Below are positions 24,957-33,238 of a stretch of 48,751 nucleotides of DNA, piece by piece. This DNA is from a virus. The stretch lies in the IMG/VR virus record IMGVR_UViG_3300048597_000116, positions 1-48,751 of that record; one strand, given 5' to 3'. A model generated the notes under the pieces. The model was not told where the DNA came from. It did no database searches and saw only the letters and a list, made by a program, of their open reading frames with translations. The position numbers were made by a program, and so were the translations under genes. Each line of letters starts with the position of its first letter. The first letter of the stretch is position 1.

Positions 24957-26210
24957 TTAATAACCCATGCGCTGTAGTCGTTGATTAATATTTTGCTGAA
25001 AAGTTGTTAAGATTTCAAGTCGCTTAGACATCTCGCCATCTGTTTCCTCAACTTCTGGCTCCTCTTTTTCAACCCCGGCACCATCCATCTTAGCACTCAT
25101 TTTCTGGATCTCGACGATCAACGAACCTAGCAAGGCGTTAGTTTGTTTGGCTAAAAGCAGATAAGGATTTTCATCAGCGCCGACCGCATCCGTGCCAGAG
25201 GCCATAGGCGGGAGCGGCAAACTTTTTTCTTGTTCCTCTTGATCAGGTTCGATCTTATCAGATGGCGCTTGAGATATAAAGCCAGTCATTCCGTTTCCTA
25301 GCTCGACCACGCCAGATTTTTCGGCATCGCCCTCGGCTTGGGCAAACATCCAAGCATCGTCGGTTTCGCTCATCTTGTCGGATTTGAACCCTTGCGCCTC
25401 GACAAACTTGCAAGCCTCATCTTGGTTTTCGAACTTGGCTTTTGGCACCGAAACCGAGATCAAGGCCATCTTTGGCTTATCCATTTCAGATCCTTTTAAA
25501 ATTAAAATGAATGATTTTAAAACCTTTGGCGGCATGGGAATGATATCACCGTTCATTGCGGCATGGACGATATCCGCAGGCGTTTGCGCCATCTTTGCGA
25601 CACGTTTAAACAACGTGGTTTTATCAGCGTTAGAGCCCATGCATTTAAAGATTAGATTATGCGTCATGGCGGCGTCCACCGCACCTTTGGCCTGGAGCCT
25701 TTTCTCTTGGCAAAACATCTGGCCAAAAGAATTGTTTGCAAACCTCTTTTGCAAAACCGCGAAGGTTGAATCCTGGTTCATCGGGATTGGGACGATGGAT
25801 TGCTCGATAAGCTCGAATGCAGTTATCACCCGGTTACCTGAATTATCCTTATCATCTTTGAGGCTTTCGAATCCGATGGAAAAGGTTTTAAGGATCCCTT
25901 CCTCGACCAGATCCCTCACGGCTGAAATCTTTTCGGTCTTTGAGTTGCTGATCTGGATCTTGGTATAGATCCCCTTATCCGTGGGCTCAATGACCAGTGA
26001 CTTGCCAACGGGCATATTGCCGAACGCGATATCACGGCCATGATCGAAAAGGACTATGGGATTCTTTTTATAGTTTTCATAATTGCCGCCTTTCGGATCG
26101 ACCCGCTCTTTGCCTCGGTCCATCACGTTGGCGTTGCTATAGCCCTCGATGATCAGAGAGCCATTAGACGCGGCCTTTTTTTCAAATGGAAAATAGATGT
26201 GGGCTAGCAT
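24957..26210 (-). CDS. Prohead protease, HK97 (U35) type, with long scaffold-like extension
   Basis: 417 residues. The first ~150 form a U35 serine protease: H57 in VLFDHGRD and S111 in LKTFSIGFES, with the conserved GYSNANVMDRGKERVDPKG start. The remaining ~260 residues are not protease. They include a KPKMALISVSVPKAKF module near 240, a Pro-rich stretch and a helical end (LLAKQTNALLGSLIVEIQK; LEILTTFQQNINQRLQRM), probably the scaffold. A fused protease-scaffold removes itself during head maturation. The start overlaps nothing; one base separates it from the portal stop. Confidence 0.85.
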   Translation of the reverse strand: MLAHIYFPFEKKAASNGSLIIEGYSNANVMDRGKERVDPKGGNYENYKKNPIVLFDHGRDIAFGNMPVGKSLVIEPTDKGIYTKIQISNSKTEKISAVRDLVEEGILKTFSIGFESLKDDKDNSGNRVITAFELIEQSIVPIPMNQDSTFAVLQKRFANNSFGQMFCQEKRLQAKGAVDAAMTHNLIFKCMGSNADKTTLFKRVAKMAQTPADIVHAAMNGDIIPMPPKVLKSFILILKGSEMDKPKMALISVSVPKAKFENQDEACKFVEAQGFKSDKMSETDDAWMFAQAEGDAEKSGVVELGNGMTGFISQAPSDKIEPDQEEQEKSLPLPPMASGTDAVGADENPYLLLAKQTNALLGSLIVEIQKMSAKMDGAGVEKEEPEVEETDGEMSKRLEILTTFQQNINQRLQRMGY

Positions 26211-28520
26211 TTATCCCTCGGTGGTTTGATCAGCGGTTATATCGCTTTCGTTTATTTTACTCATTTCCTTGGCTGGTAGCATAATCCAGGTGCATCGGCA
26301 ATTGATTGCCATCCCTGGCGTGGAACCCGGAGCCCTCGGGTATTGGACTTCCTCGCCCGTGAGCGGCTCGGTAAACGGTTCGGCGGACTTTCGGATCTGG
26401 CCATGCATCTCAGCGTGACTTTTCTTATCCGTGGACTTGAGCCCTCGGACTCGATCGTCCTGAGCGGTGAGCCACATCTTTTGCAAATCCGGCACGACCT
26501 TGGCGGCGTCCTGCATCGCGGCGGCTTGCCCTAAAGAAACCGCCGTTAGCACCTCAGTCCTTGCGATGGTCTGAGCGCGGCTATCGATGTTTTCCACGTT
26601 GGCGAACTTATCCGCAATTGATCGAGCGATCTCATTGATGGTCTTATTTCCCTCGATCCCCTTATCGATGATCGCCATGATTTCCTCGGTTGAGGTCTTA
26701 GTCATATCATCAAAGGTTGCCAAGCCTCGTGCGGCTAGCGTCAACCGGCGATCCTTGGCACCGCGTTCCTTTGCCGCTTGGATGGTGTCCTTGTCGGGAA
26801 AGTCGAATGGGATATCGAGCGCCACATCATAGCCAAGGTCGATAGTTTCATCTAGTGCAGCGGTATAGTCTTTTTTCCATTGATCCTTGAGGCTATTGAG
26901 AGCCTCGGTGATTGCCTTTTGAACCTTTTTGCGATCCTTGATTTTGGCCTTGGTTGCCCAAGAGATCCGCTTGCCCACGCCATCCGTTTTCAGATAGGAC
27001 TTGGCGGAGATGTATCCCTTCTCATCGTCGAGATATTTCTTAACCGCTGGAATCACCTTGACCACCTGATCCCCGAATAGCTCGACCGAGGCTTTATAGA
27101 TCGCGGGCTCGGACTTTCCGGTAACCCGTCTCACATTGGATTCCCTCTTGTCAAACCAGGATGAGTTGGCTTTAAGGAAATGATCCGCCTTTTCCTTTTG
27201 GCTATTCGATGGCATCGGCAAATCTTTGGTAACCTGAACCGGATCCGCGCTGAATTGGGAAAAAGGAATTGCTGGCGCAGCGGGTTTGCCCGGCAAGCTG
27301 TCGCCGCCCTCAAGCGGTGGATCCGCCCATACGTCCTCGCGGGTTTCGTTCAGCGTTCGGGTATTAAGCATAACCGTGGCCAGGTCCGCCTTGGCCTTTT
27401 TATCCTCTTGCAGGATATCAACGTCCGATAGATCGAACTCAAGGAAATGATCCTTGCCAAGCGCGTTCCTAAAGGCGTGGGTCATGGTCCCGGCAATGAG
27501 CCTCATGGTGGGCTTGAGGGTCGATGCCCAAAAGTTCTTGAGCGCGGTTTTGTATTCCTCGGATCCGAGTGATCCGGCCTTTTGGATTCCGACCTCGTGC
27601 GGTGGGACTTTGAGCAAGGCCAAGATGGTCTCGCGGTTCTGAGCGATATAGTCCTTGAGTTGCTGATCCGCGAGGCTATGGCTCATAGGCTTCGCGGTCA
27701 CGCCTTTAGGCAAGATCATCGTGCGCCGTTGATTCCGGCGTCCCGTGTATGCCATCTCAAAAGACCTGAGCAACTTGGCGGTATGCGTTTCGTTGGCATC
27801 TTGGCTCAACTCTAGAGCCATGCTTGGCGATGCGCCCTTTTGATAGAATCCGTTGAGATACTCTTGGCTCCAGCGGTTAAACAAAAGGCACCGTTGGCCA
27901 GGGATGAATGGGCTTAATCCCCAGATCATTGAGCCTGGATTAGGCCTACGGACATGGATTATATTGGCCGGGTTAAAGATCCAGTTGGTGCGCTTGACCG
28001 GGAACCCGTCCTTATCAACCACCTCATAGGAAACGTATCTGGTTATGTTTCCCACGCTATCGAAATCGATCTGAACCGATTCGGTTGGGATGTTAAAGAT
28101 CTGCCAAGATGGTCCCTCTTTAACCCATTGGATGCCGTTGCCGGTTAGGGTTAGATCCACAACGTGGACGTACATCCACGAGTGATAATCCTGGAACTCA
28201 TTAGGTCGATCCAAAACCGCTTGCAATGGATGGTCCTCGGCTGGCTCAATCGAGGCAACGCCATCCTCGATCACTTGCCTCATGACCCTCAAAGCCTGGC
28301 TGGATATTTTCATGGCGATCAAATCCACCACGATATAAACCCAGTCCTCACTCTCAAAGAGAGCCTTGAGGTGGTGCGGGTCTAGTGCGGTGGTATCATC
28401 TGTTTGCCATGCGCCTGTTAAATCATTTTGCACGACCTGAGACAACGATGAGCTTTTAGTTTCAAGTCTGGCAATGTCATGGACTAGATTTTCGACCTCA
28501 TTATTCATCATCATCACCAT
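26211..28520 (-). CDS. Portal protein fused to Mu gpF-like minor head protein
   Basis: 769 residues. Residues 1-420 are an HK97-family portal: SEDWVYIVVDLIAMKISS, EYLNGFYQKGA, LLKVPPHEVGI and a helical stem. Residues from about 480 form a MuF-type minor head domain with SRAQTIARTEVLTAVSLGQA (residues ~660), AEMHGQIRKSAEPFTEP and APGSTPGMAINCRCTWIM at the end, the usual R-x-E-V, H-x-x-x-x-G-Q and C-R-C marks. Most phages encode these as two adjacent genes, so this is a fusion. The start region overlaps TerL by 20 bases and carries four Met in the first five codons, making the true start uncertain. Confidence 0.9.
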   Translation of the reverse strand: MVMMMNNEVENLVHDIARLETKSSSLSQVVQNDLTGAWQTDDTTALDPHHLKALFESEDWVYIVVDLIAMKISSQALRVMRQVIEDGVASIEPAEDHPLQAVLDRPNEFQDYHSWMYVHVVDLTLTGNGIQWVKEGPSWQIFNIPTESVQIDFDSVGNITRYVSYEVVDKDGFPVKRTNWIFNPANIIHVRRPNPGSMIWGLSPFIPGQRCLLFNRWSQEYLNGFYQKGASPSMALELSQDANETHTAKLLRSFEMAYTGRRNQRRTMILPKGVTAKPMSHSLADQQLKDYIAQNRETILALLKVPPHEVGIQKAGSLGSEEYKTALKNFWASTLKPTMRLIAGTMTHAFRNALGKDHFLEFDLSDVDILQEDKKAKADLATVMLNTRTLNETREDVWADPPLEGGDSLPGKPAAPAIPFSQFSADPVQVTKDLPMPSNSQKEKADHFLKANSSWFDKRESNVRRVTGKSEPAIYKASVELFGDQVVKVIPAVKKYLDDEKGYISAKSYLKTDGVGKRISWATKAKIKDRKKVQKAITEALNSLKDQWKKDYTAALDETIDLGYDVALDIPFDFPDKDTIQAAKERGAKDRRLTLAARGLATFDDMTKTSTEEIMAIIDKGIEGNKTINEIARSIADKFANVENIDSRAQTIARTEVLTAVSLGQAAAMQDAAKVVPDLQKMWLTAQDDRVRGLKSTDKKSHAEMHGQIRKSAEPFTEPLTGEEVQYPRAPGSTPGMAINCRCTWIMLPAKEMSKINESDITADQTTEG

Positions 28521-29862
28521 AGACTAGGTTGTAAATATTAGAGTTATCCTCTTTTATCGCCGCATCAAGCAATATCACTTCCATATTACTTTGGAGTTGC
28601 TGGACACCATACCATGCTAACAGAAGTGCGCTGATCGTGTCGTCATGTCGTCCCGTTTGTGCAGCATAGAATAGCATACCAATGGCATTCGTTCTAACCT
28701 CATAAAATTCGAGTTCCTCAAGCAAGGTGGGCCACCTTGGAAGTCGGATCTCCTGGTTCTCGATTCCCACTATTAATTGGCTCACCATGCTGGTCTTTAG
28801 GGTATTGGTGAACGTGATTCCGGTTGATGGGTATGGCAGTGACTGAACCATCTCATCTATTGCTACACCAACCCCTGTTTTGTCATGAATTATCTGGTCA
28901 ACCTGTCCGAATGACCCTGCGAAATGATACAAACGCCGCATTGCATTTTGATAGGTCTCTCGGTTGAAGCGCTCATATCCCACGACCCGCTTTTGTTTAA
29001 CGTCTATCGCGATAAATACCGTGAAATCGACGCTTTTTGCCCAGTCCACGCCGATGATTACTTGTGAGTTGCTTGACTCAGGTGATCGCCACCTTTCCCT
29101 GCGTCCATAAACATCAAAATCAGATGGATCACCAAATAAACACGCCTCGGTCCCAATGAAAACCGATCCATCGTCAAGGAATTCTGCAAGGAAGTACTGC
29201 CTATATAATCGGTCAGGCAATGTCCTTTTTGCGAATGCAATCGTATCACGAGGAACGTGCGGATTATCTGCGGTTGGCGCGGTGATCGCGATCATCTGCG
29301 GCGGTCGATTTTCGTGCTTTGCCCGTTCCATTTCCTCTCGCGCCTCGAGGAATTTTTTATAGAACCAATTCTTGCCAGATGGCGTTGAGCAAAGAGCCAT
29401 GGGACCACGGGTAACCGTGGTTGTGGTCTTTGATGCGGCATAGACCTCATATTCAAGCTTGGCGCATTCATCAAGCACATAGCCCGAAACGGCTTCGCCC
29501 TCAAGACTCCCGGCATTGCGACCATGAAAAAACTGGATCATGGTATCAATGGACGGCATCTTGAGGCTGAGGTTCGAGTTGTTAGTTAATACAAACGGTT
29601 TTCCTGGAAGGATCCGCGAGCAATATTTGAACCCAATCTTGGACTGGCTATAGATCGGGCTCACCCATCGCCAAAGGGCTTGCCTCTTGCGGGGAGCGGC
29701 CAATACCAAGGCACTAGCCGCGCTGATCGATTTCCCATACTTGGTTCCGCAAGCGATCACGATCTCTCGGAGTTCCGGCGTGATCAGCGCGTTCATGATC
29801 TGTCTTTGGGTTTCGGAATGTGGCGAGGGAACAACGATCTCAACTATCTTATTTGTCGCCAT
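28501..29862 (-). CDS. Terminase large subunit
   Basis: 453 residues, the DNA-packaging motor. Walker A GTKYGKS (residues 39-45) uses the terminase-type deviant form. Walker B is GYVLDE (D131, catalytic E132). The C-terminal nuclease shows D273 in IIGVDWA, D345-region in QIIHDKTG, and a late aspartate in GRHDDTISAL, together the RNase H-like triad. Length is normal. It overlaps TerS by 14 bases and the portal by 20, the standard compact terminase-portal arrangement. With no cos site seen, headful packaging is compatible with the circular assembly. Confidence 0.93.
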   Translation of the reverse strand: MATNKIVEIVVPSPHSETQRQIMNALITPELREIVIACGTKYGKSISAASALVLAAPRKRQALWRWVSPIYSQSKIGFKYCSRILPGKPFVLTNNSNLSLKMPSIDTMIQFFHGRNAGSLEGEAVSGYVLDECAKLEYEVYAASKTTTTVTRGPMALCSTPSGKNWFYKKFLEAREEMERAKHENRPPQMIAITAPTADNPHVPRDTIAFAKRTLPDRLYRQYFLAEFLDDGSVFIGTEACLFGDPSDFDVYGRRERWRSPESSNSQVIIGVDWAKSVDFTVFIAIDVKQKRVVGYERFNRETYQNAMRRLYHFAGSFGQVDQIIHDKTGVGVAIDEMVQSLPYPSTGITFTNTLKTSMVSQLIVGIENQEIRLPRWPTLLEELEFYEVRTNAIGMLFYAAQTGRHDDTISALLLAWYGVQQLQSNMEVILLDAAIKEDNSNIYNLVYGDDDE

Positions 29863-30292
29863 CCACTTCGCCCTCGACGATCATATCCCTCACGACCTCG
29901 CCGCCATCACCAATCCGCGTTTGGAATACTATCTTTTCGGTGCCCTCGATCCTGGCCAAAGGTCCACCAAGGCGGTTAGAGGCAAAGAGAGGGAATAGGA
30001 TCACTTTGGCCGCCTCTAGTGCCATCTTATCATTGGATCCCTGGATCATCTGGATAATCCGCCGAATGGCAAGCTCTTGAGCCTTTTCGGTCAACTCAGG
30101 GATCCTCATGAGTTGCTCGCTCAACGCTTTTTTAAACGCTGGCCTATTCAGCCTTTCCTTGAGTTCGCGCTCATCGATCTTTTCATCAAGAGCCCTAAGC
30201 AAGTCTTTTTTCGGAATGCCAGGGAACTTGATCGATAGCTGAATGATCTTTTTATCGATCTCATCGATGGCCCATTCATTGATCTTTTTCAT
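29849..30292 (-). CDS. Terminase small subunit (putative)
   Basis: 147 residues of alpha-helical protein with an HTH-like N-terminus (DEIDKKIIQLSIKFPGIPKKDLLRAL) and a central oligomerisation helix pair (LNRPAFKKALSEQLMR; EKAQELAIRRIIQMIQ). Size and place directly upstream of TerL fit TerS, which recognises the phage packaging site. It overlaps the upstream 54-residue gene by 17 bases and TerL by 14. The C-terminus (EGTEKIVFQTRIGDGGE) is beta-like. Family recognition is moderate; position makes it likely. Confidence 0.8.
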   Translation of the reverse strand: MKKINEWAIDEIDKKIIQLSIKFPGIPKKDLLRALDEKIDERELKERLNRPAFKKALSEQLMRIPELTEKAQELAIRRIIQMIQGSNDKMALEAAKVILFPLFASNRLGGPLARIEGTEKIVFQTRIGDGGEVVRDMIVEGEVDGDK

Positions 30293-30440
30293 GTGGCCAA
30301 GGCCCTCCGCATACAGGGCAGCGTCCCATTGCCTTGGTTACCAAAGCCGCAATGAACTTCGTATAGTGCTTTAGTTTTTTGAGTTCCTCTTTTTGATCCT
30401 TGTCGATCGCGAAGGAAACTGTTTCCTTTTTGTCATTCAT
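30276..30440 (-). CDS. Small RHH-like protein with zinc knuckle, possible operon autoregulator
   Basis: 54 residues. The start KKETVSFAIDKDQKEELKKL followed by HYTKFIAALVTKAM reads as strand, helix, helix, the ribbon-helix-helix pattern of Arc/MetJ-type DNA-binding proteins. The C-terminus CPVCGGPWPH (C41, C44, H50) resembles a zinc knuckle. The ATG at 30440 was chosen because the longer frame starts only with TTG inside the promoter. That promoter's +1 should fall at about 30441, so the mRNA would be leaderless. It is the first gene of the packaging/head operon. It may bind the direct repeats overlapping its own promoter. Confidence 0.6.
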   Translation of the reverse strand: MNDKKETVSFAIDKDQKEELKKLKHYTKFIAALVTKAMGRCPVCGGPWPHEKDQ

Positions 30441-30442
30441 GA

Positions 30443-30463
30443 GAGATATTATGGAGATATTAT
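30443..30463. promoter_or_regulatory. Tandem GAGATATTAT repeats, operator candidate
   Basis: GAGATATTAT occurs at 30443-30452 and 30454-30463, an 11-base period near one helical turn, in the divergent gap between the head operon and the methylase operon and overlapping the minus-strand -10. This is the usual place for a repressor operator, possibly for the RHH-like product encoded next to it. Confidence 0.45.
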
Positions 30464-30476
30464 TTGAGAGGTGCAA
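30448..30476 (-). promoter_or_regulatory. Promoter of the packaging/head operon
   Basis: On the minus strand TTGCAC, then 17 bases, then CATAAT. These are four and five matches to TTGACA and TATAAT at ideal spacing. The +1 would lie at about 30441, one base before the ATG of the RHH-like gene, implying a leaderless transcript. Confidence 0.6.
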
Positions 30477-30484
30477 GGATTTTT

Positions 30485-30937
30485 ATGATTTGCTTTTTCG
30501 ATAAGGTTCGAGACAAGGTAACCGGGTTTGAAGGGGTCGTGACCGCAATCCACGATCCCATGACATCCGCTTATCAATATGGATTGCAACCACCGGTCAA
30601 GCCGGATGGCAACCTACCCGAGATCGTAACGTTCGATGCGGATGCTTTTGAGATCTTGGAAAAGAAAAATCAGGATCAACGCGTTCCATTCGAAAATGCA
30701 CTATACAATTACCGCGATCAGGTCAAATGCATCATCACTGGTTTCCAAGGCCAAGTCGTTTCAAGAACCGAGTTCTTAAATGGATGCATCCAATACCGCG
30801 TTCAAGGTCCTTTAAAAAAGGATGGAACCATCCCAAGCCCTGAGCGGTTCGCTGAACGCCAATTGATTTTAGTTAAGCCAGCACCTAAAAAAGCCGTGGT
30901 TAAATCCGGCGGTCCCATTATGAGAGGTCCTTTGTAA
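30485..30937 (+). CDS. Protein with two tandem beta-barrel (KOW/SH3-like) repeats
   Basis: 150 residues with an internal duplication. DKVRDKVTGFEGVVTA and a D-G-x-x-P-E near residue 50 are echoed by RDQVKCIITGFQGQVV and D-G-x-I-P-S near residue 118. Each half therefore repeats a V-x-G-F-x-G-x-V core like a small beta barrel. It opens the plus-strand operon containing the ParB-like and methylase genes. The start ATG is preceded by AAGGA at 5 bases; the earlier ATG at 30464 lacks a site. Its stop overlaps the next start (TAATG). DNA or protein binding is plausible; no enzyme motif. Confidence 0.65.
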   Translation: MICFFDKVRDKVTGFEGVVTAIHDPMTSAYQYGLQPPVKPDGNLPEIVTFDADAFEILEKKNQDQRVPFENALYNYRDQVKCIITGFQGQVVSRTEFLNGCIQYRVQGPLKKDGTIPSPERFAERQLILVKPAPKKAVVKSGGPIMRGPL

Positions 30938-31488
30938 TGAAAATAAATATGATCCCCACAGCTGATATCAAGCCCTATGAAAAGAATCCGCGCATCAATG
31001 CTGAGGCGGTCCCTCAGGTGGTCAAGTCCATCAAAGAGTTTGGTTTCCAGCAACCCCTGGTGGTTGACAAGAATATGGTGCTGATCGTCGGGCATACCCG
31101 CCTTTTGGCGGCAAAAGAGCTAGGGCTCACCGAGGTTCCCGTGGTGATTGCGGATCTCACGGATGCCAAGGCCAAAGCCTATAGGCTGATGGATAACCGG
31201 ACCCATGAGCGGTCGACGTGGGACGATACTCTTTTGATCCAAGAGGTCATGGAACTAGGGGATTTCTATACGCCTGAGTTTTTAGATTTTGACCATCTGG
31301 ATTTCCCAAAAGAGGATGAGCAACCCCAAGGCGATCCCGATGAGGTCCCAGATGAGGTGCCAGCGATTACCAAGCCTGGCGACCTATATTTGCTGGATCC
31401 GTATTATGAATGCTCAGTTTGCAAGAAAATCTATGCCTATGAAATCGGCAAGGACCTAAAGGAGTGTACTTGTGGCGTTGCAGCTTAA
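30937..31488 (+). CDS. ParB N-terminal-domain protein with C-terminal zinc ribbon
   Basis: 183 residues. Residues 1-85 are a ParB/sulfiredoxin-type nuclease domain (IKPYEKNPRINAEAVPQVV; then GHTRLLAAKELGLTEVPVVI). The tail from about 155 (CSVCKKIYAYEIG and CTCG) has a C-x2-C ... C-x-C zinc-ribbon pattern. In many phages this domain is fused to the DNA methylase that follows, joined by the K-P-G-D-L-Y-x-L motif that also occurs here at about residue 146. So this gene looks like a split or domain-inserted version of that fusion. It overlaps the methylase start by 17 bases. Confidence 0.8.
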   Translation: MKINMIPTADIKPYEKNPRINAEAVPQVVKSIKEFGFQQPLVVDKNMVLIVGHTRLLAAKELGLTEVPVVIADLTDAKAKAYRLMDNRTHERSTWDDTLLIQEVMELGDFYTPEFLDFDHLDFPKEDEQPQGDPDEVPDEVPAITKPGDLYLLDPYYECSVCKKIYAYEIGKDLKECTCGVAA

Positions 31489-32227
31489 GGGTCGGCATAG
31501 AGTTTTGTGCGGGGATTCAACCTCGTTGAGCGAGGTCGAGAGTCTCATGGATGGGGATAAGGCGGATCTTTGGATAACCGATCCGCCATATGGCGTTTCA
31601 TATGCTGATAAAAATGAATTTCTCAATGCGCTTGGTAACGGAGTTCGCCTTACCAAGCGCATTGAGAATGATCATATGTCAATCGAAGACATGGCGATTT
31701 TTTGGGAAAAAATAGCTTTGAATGCCCACTTCGCGACATCTGAAAAATCCGCCTATTATTGGTTTGCATGTCAAGGCGGTGATCAGATGATGATGATGAT
31801 GATGATGATGAGCATATCTCGTGCCAAATGGAAGGTTCGTCATGAATTAATTTGGGTAAAAAATAACCATGTCTTAGGTCGATGTGACTACTCTTATAAA
31901 CACGAGCCAATTCTTTACGGCTGGAAAAAAGATGGAACGCATAAATTTTATGGCGGATTTCAAACATCAGTCTTAGAGTTTGATAAACCGACATCATCTA
32001 AGCTTCATCCAACTATGAAACCAGTTGAGCTTATAGAAAAGTTAGTCACAAATTCGAGCATAGAAAATCAATTAATATTTGAAACTTTTTTAGGCTCCGG
32101 CTCAACCCTCATAGCTTGCGAAAAAACCGGGCGACGATGTTTTGGAATGGAAATCGATCCTCATTATGTCGATGTGATCATCGAGCGATATAAGAAATTC
32201 TGCGGAAAAGAGGTGATCAAATGCTAG
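31472..32227 (+). CDS. DNA methyltransferase (N6-A/N4-C type), ParB-linked
   Basis: 251 residues, beta-class amino-methyltransferase. Motif IV TDPPYG lies near residue 37 and precedes motif I-like FETFLGSGSTLIACE near residue 209, with a central WVKNNHVLGRCDYSYKHEPILYGWKK read in pieces. Starts with GTG after AAAGGAG at 7 bases. Residues 106-113 are eight consecutive methionines encoded by an (ATG)8 tract. Modification may protect phage DNA from host restriction. It overlaps the second methylase by 7 bases. Target sequence unknown; GATC is a common motif in this genome but that is not proof. Confidence 0.85.
   Translation: MALQLKGRHRVLCGDSTSLSEVESLMDGDKADLWITDPPYGVSYADKNEFLNALGNGVRLTKRIENDHMSIEDMAIFWEKIALNAHFATSEKSAYYWFACQGGDQMMMMMMMMSISRAKWKVRHELIWVKNNHVLGRCDYSYKHEPILYGWKKDGTHKFYGGFQTSVLEFDKPTSSKLHPTMKPVELIEKLVTNSSIENQLIFETFLGSGSTLIACEKTGRRCFGMEIDPHYVDVIIERYKKFCGKEVIKC
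31787..31810 (+). repeat. (ATG)8 trinucleotide tract in the methylase gene
   Basis: Eight ATG codons in a row encode a Met-8 run just before the S-I-S-R-A-K-W segment. Length changes would be in frame and would not switch the gene off but could tune a loop between the catalytic motifs. Confidence 0.7.
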
Positions 32228-32910
32228 TCCTCAAGTCGAGGCATAAGATCATTTGCGGATCCTTTTTCGATTTCAAGCCCAATGGCATCGATGCGGTCGT
32301 TGCGGATCCGCCCTATGGATGCAATGAGGTCACAAATCGAGCCACGAACAAGCGAGGCAAATTAGCTAAGAGCCAGGATTTTAAACCCGTGGCTGGCGAC
32401 GATTCGAACGAAACCGCCAGATCAGCTTTTGCCTATCTAGCTGGCGTTAAAGAGCAGGTCTGGTTCGGTGCCAACTTTTACCCGGTTCCGCCAAGCCCTA
32501 GCTGGATCGTATGGGATAAGCGAGGCGAGGTTGCATCGGATGATAACGGGGATTGCGAGCTTGCATGGTCGAACCTTGGCGGACCGATCCGGCAATTCAC
32601 GCATCTTTGGAAGGGTTGCATCAAAAAGAGCGAGCATGGGGAAAAGAAAATCCATCCCACGCAAAAACCCGTGGCTTTATATAGCTGGCTATTTGAAAGG
32701 ATCGAGGGGATTGAGGTTTTAGATCCATTTTTGGGGTCGGGATCATCCTTGATCGCCGCTCATCTGGCTGGGAAAAACATGGTGGGAATCGAGATCGAGC
32801 CGGAATACGTGGATCTAGTCCTTGCTAGGTTTCAAAGAGTATGTAAAGCCACCGTCCTTAAGTTTCCGTCTCTTGAGCTTTTTAGCCTGAACCGCCCTGA
32901 GAGCGATTGA
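32221..32910 (+). CDS. Second DNA methyltransferase (amino-MTase)
   Basis: 229 residues. Motif IV ADPPYG near residue 28 and the later DPFLGSGSSLIAAHLAG near residue 166 mark the beta-class order. The middle (WIVWDKRGEVASDDNGDCELAW) is the family's variable region, and HPTQKPVALY near 145 is the conserved block before motif I. It overlaps the first methylase by 7 bases, so the pair is co-translated. Its 3' end overlaps the convergent minus-strand gene by 96 bases. It may have a different target than the first enzyme. No restriction endonuclease is encoded beside them, so both look solitary. Confidence 0.85.
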   Translation: MLVLKSRHKIICGSFFDFKPNGIDAVVADPPYGCNEVTNRATNKRGKLAKSQDFKPVAGDDSNETARSAFAYLAGVKEQVWFGANFYPVPPSPSWIVWDKRGEVASDDNGDCELAWSNLGGPIRQFTHLWKGCIKKSEHGEKKIHPTQKPVALYSWLFERIEGIEVLDPFLGSGSSLIAAHLAGKNMVGIEIEPEYVDLVLARFQRVCKATVLKFPSLELFSLNRPESD

Positions 32911-33237
32911 GGACCAGAATTTAAGGTTATCATCCTTAAGGCCAGCCTTTTCCATCATCTCATAAGGCGTGAGGGTTTCGTGGTGAGCCAAGAGGTCAAA
33001 CATGATTTCGGTTCGGCCAGTCTTTTCTTTGGACTTGGGTTCAGCGGTTGGCTCAACCTTAACGGGTGCTTTGGATTTTGTAGTCTCAGACTTAGCGGCG
33101 TTGATCTCAGAAAAGAACTTTTGCAACTGAATATATGAATCCCAAGCTCCCGCAAGCGTATCAGTTGCGTTCAGAGTCACCTCAGCGTTATTAAATTTCA
33201 TTTTGAATAGCCCGTTTTCGAGTTTGATAATTTTCAT
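32815..33237 (-). CDS. Hypothetical protein with winged-helix-like C-terminus
   Basis: 140 residues. An N-terminal ~45-residue beta/alpha module (MKIIKLENGLFKMKFNNAEV) is followed by a Lys/Pro/Glu-rich linker and a C-terminal segment (EIMFDLLAHHETLTPYEMM; LRAVQAKKLKRRKLKDGG) that reads like a winged helix. The start with AAGGAGAT five bases before ATG is strong and lies inside the upstream gene's end; the longer frame is rejected. The last 96 bases overlap the opposite-strand methylase gene. Possibly a DNA-binding regulator; unconfirmed. Confidence 0.6.
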   Translation of the reverse strand: MKIIKLENGLFKMKFNNAEVTLNATDTLAGAWDSYIQLQKFFSEINAAKSETTKSKAPVKVEPTAEPKSKEKTGRTEIMFDLLAHHETLTPYEMMEKAGLKDDNLKFWSSIALRAVQAKKLKRRKLKDGGFTYSLKPSKD

Positions 33238-33238
33238 T

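Noticed and set aside
25375-25968. Plus-strand frame of 197 residues
   Set aside because: Antisense to the prohead protease gene, whose domain is clearly recognised; no start signal.
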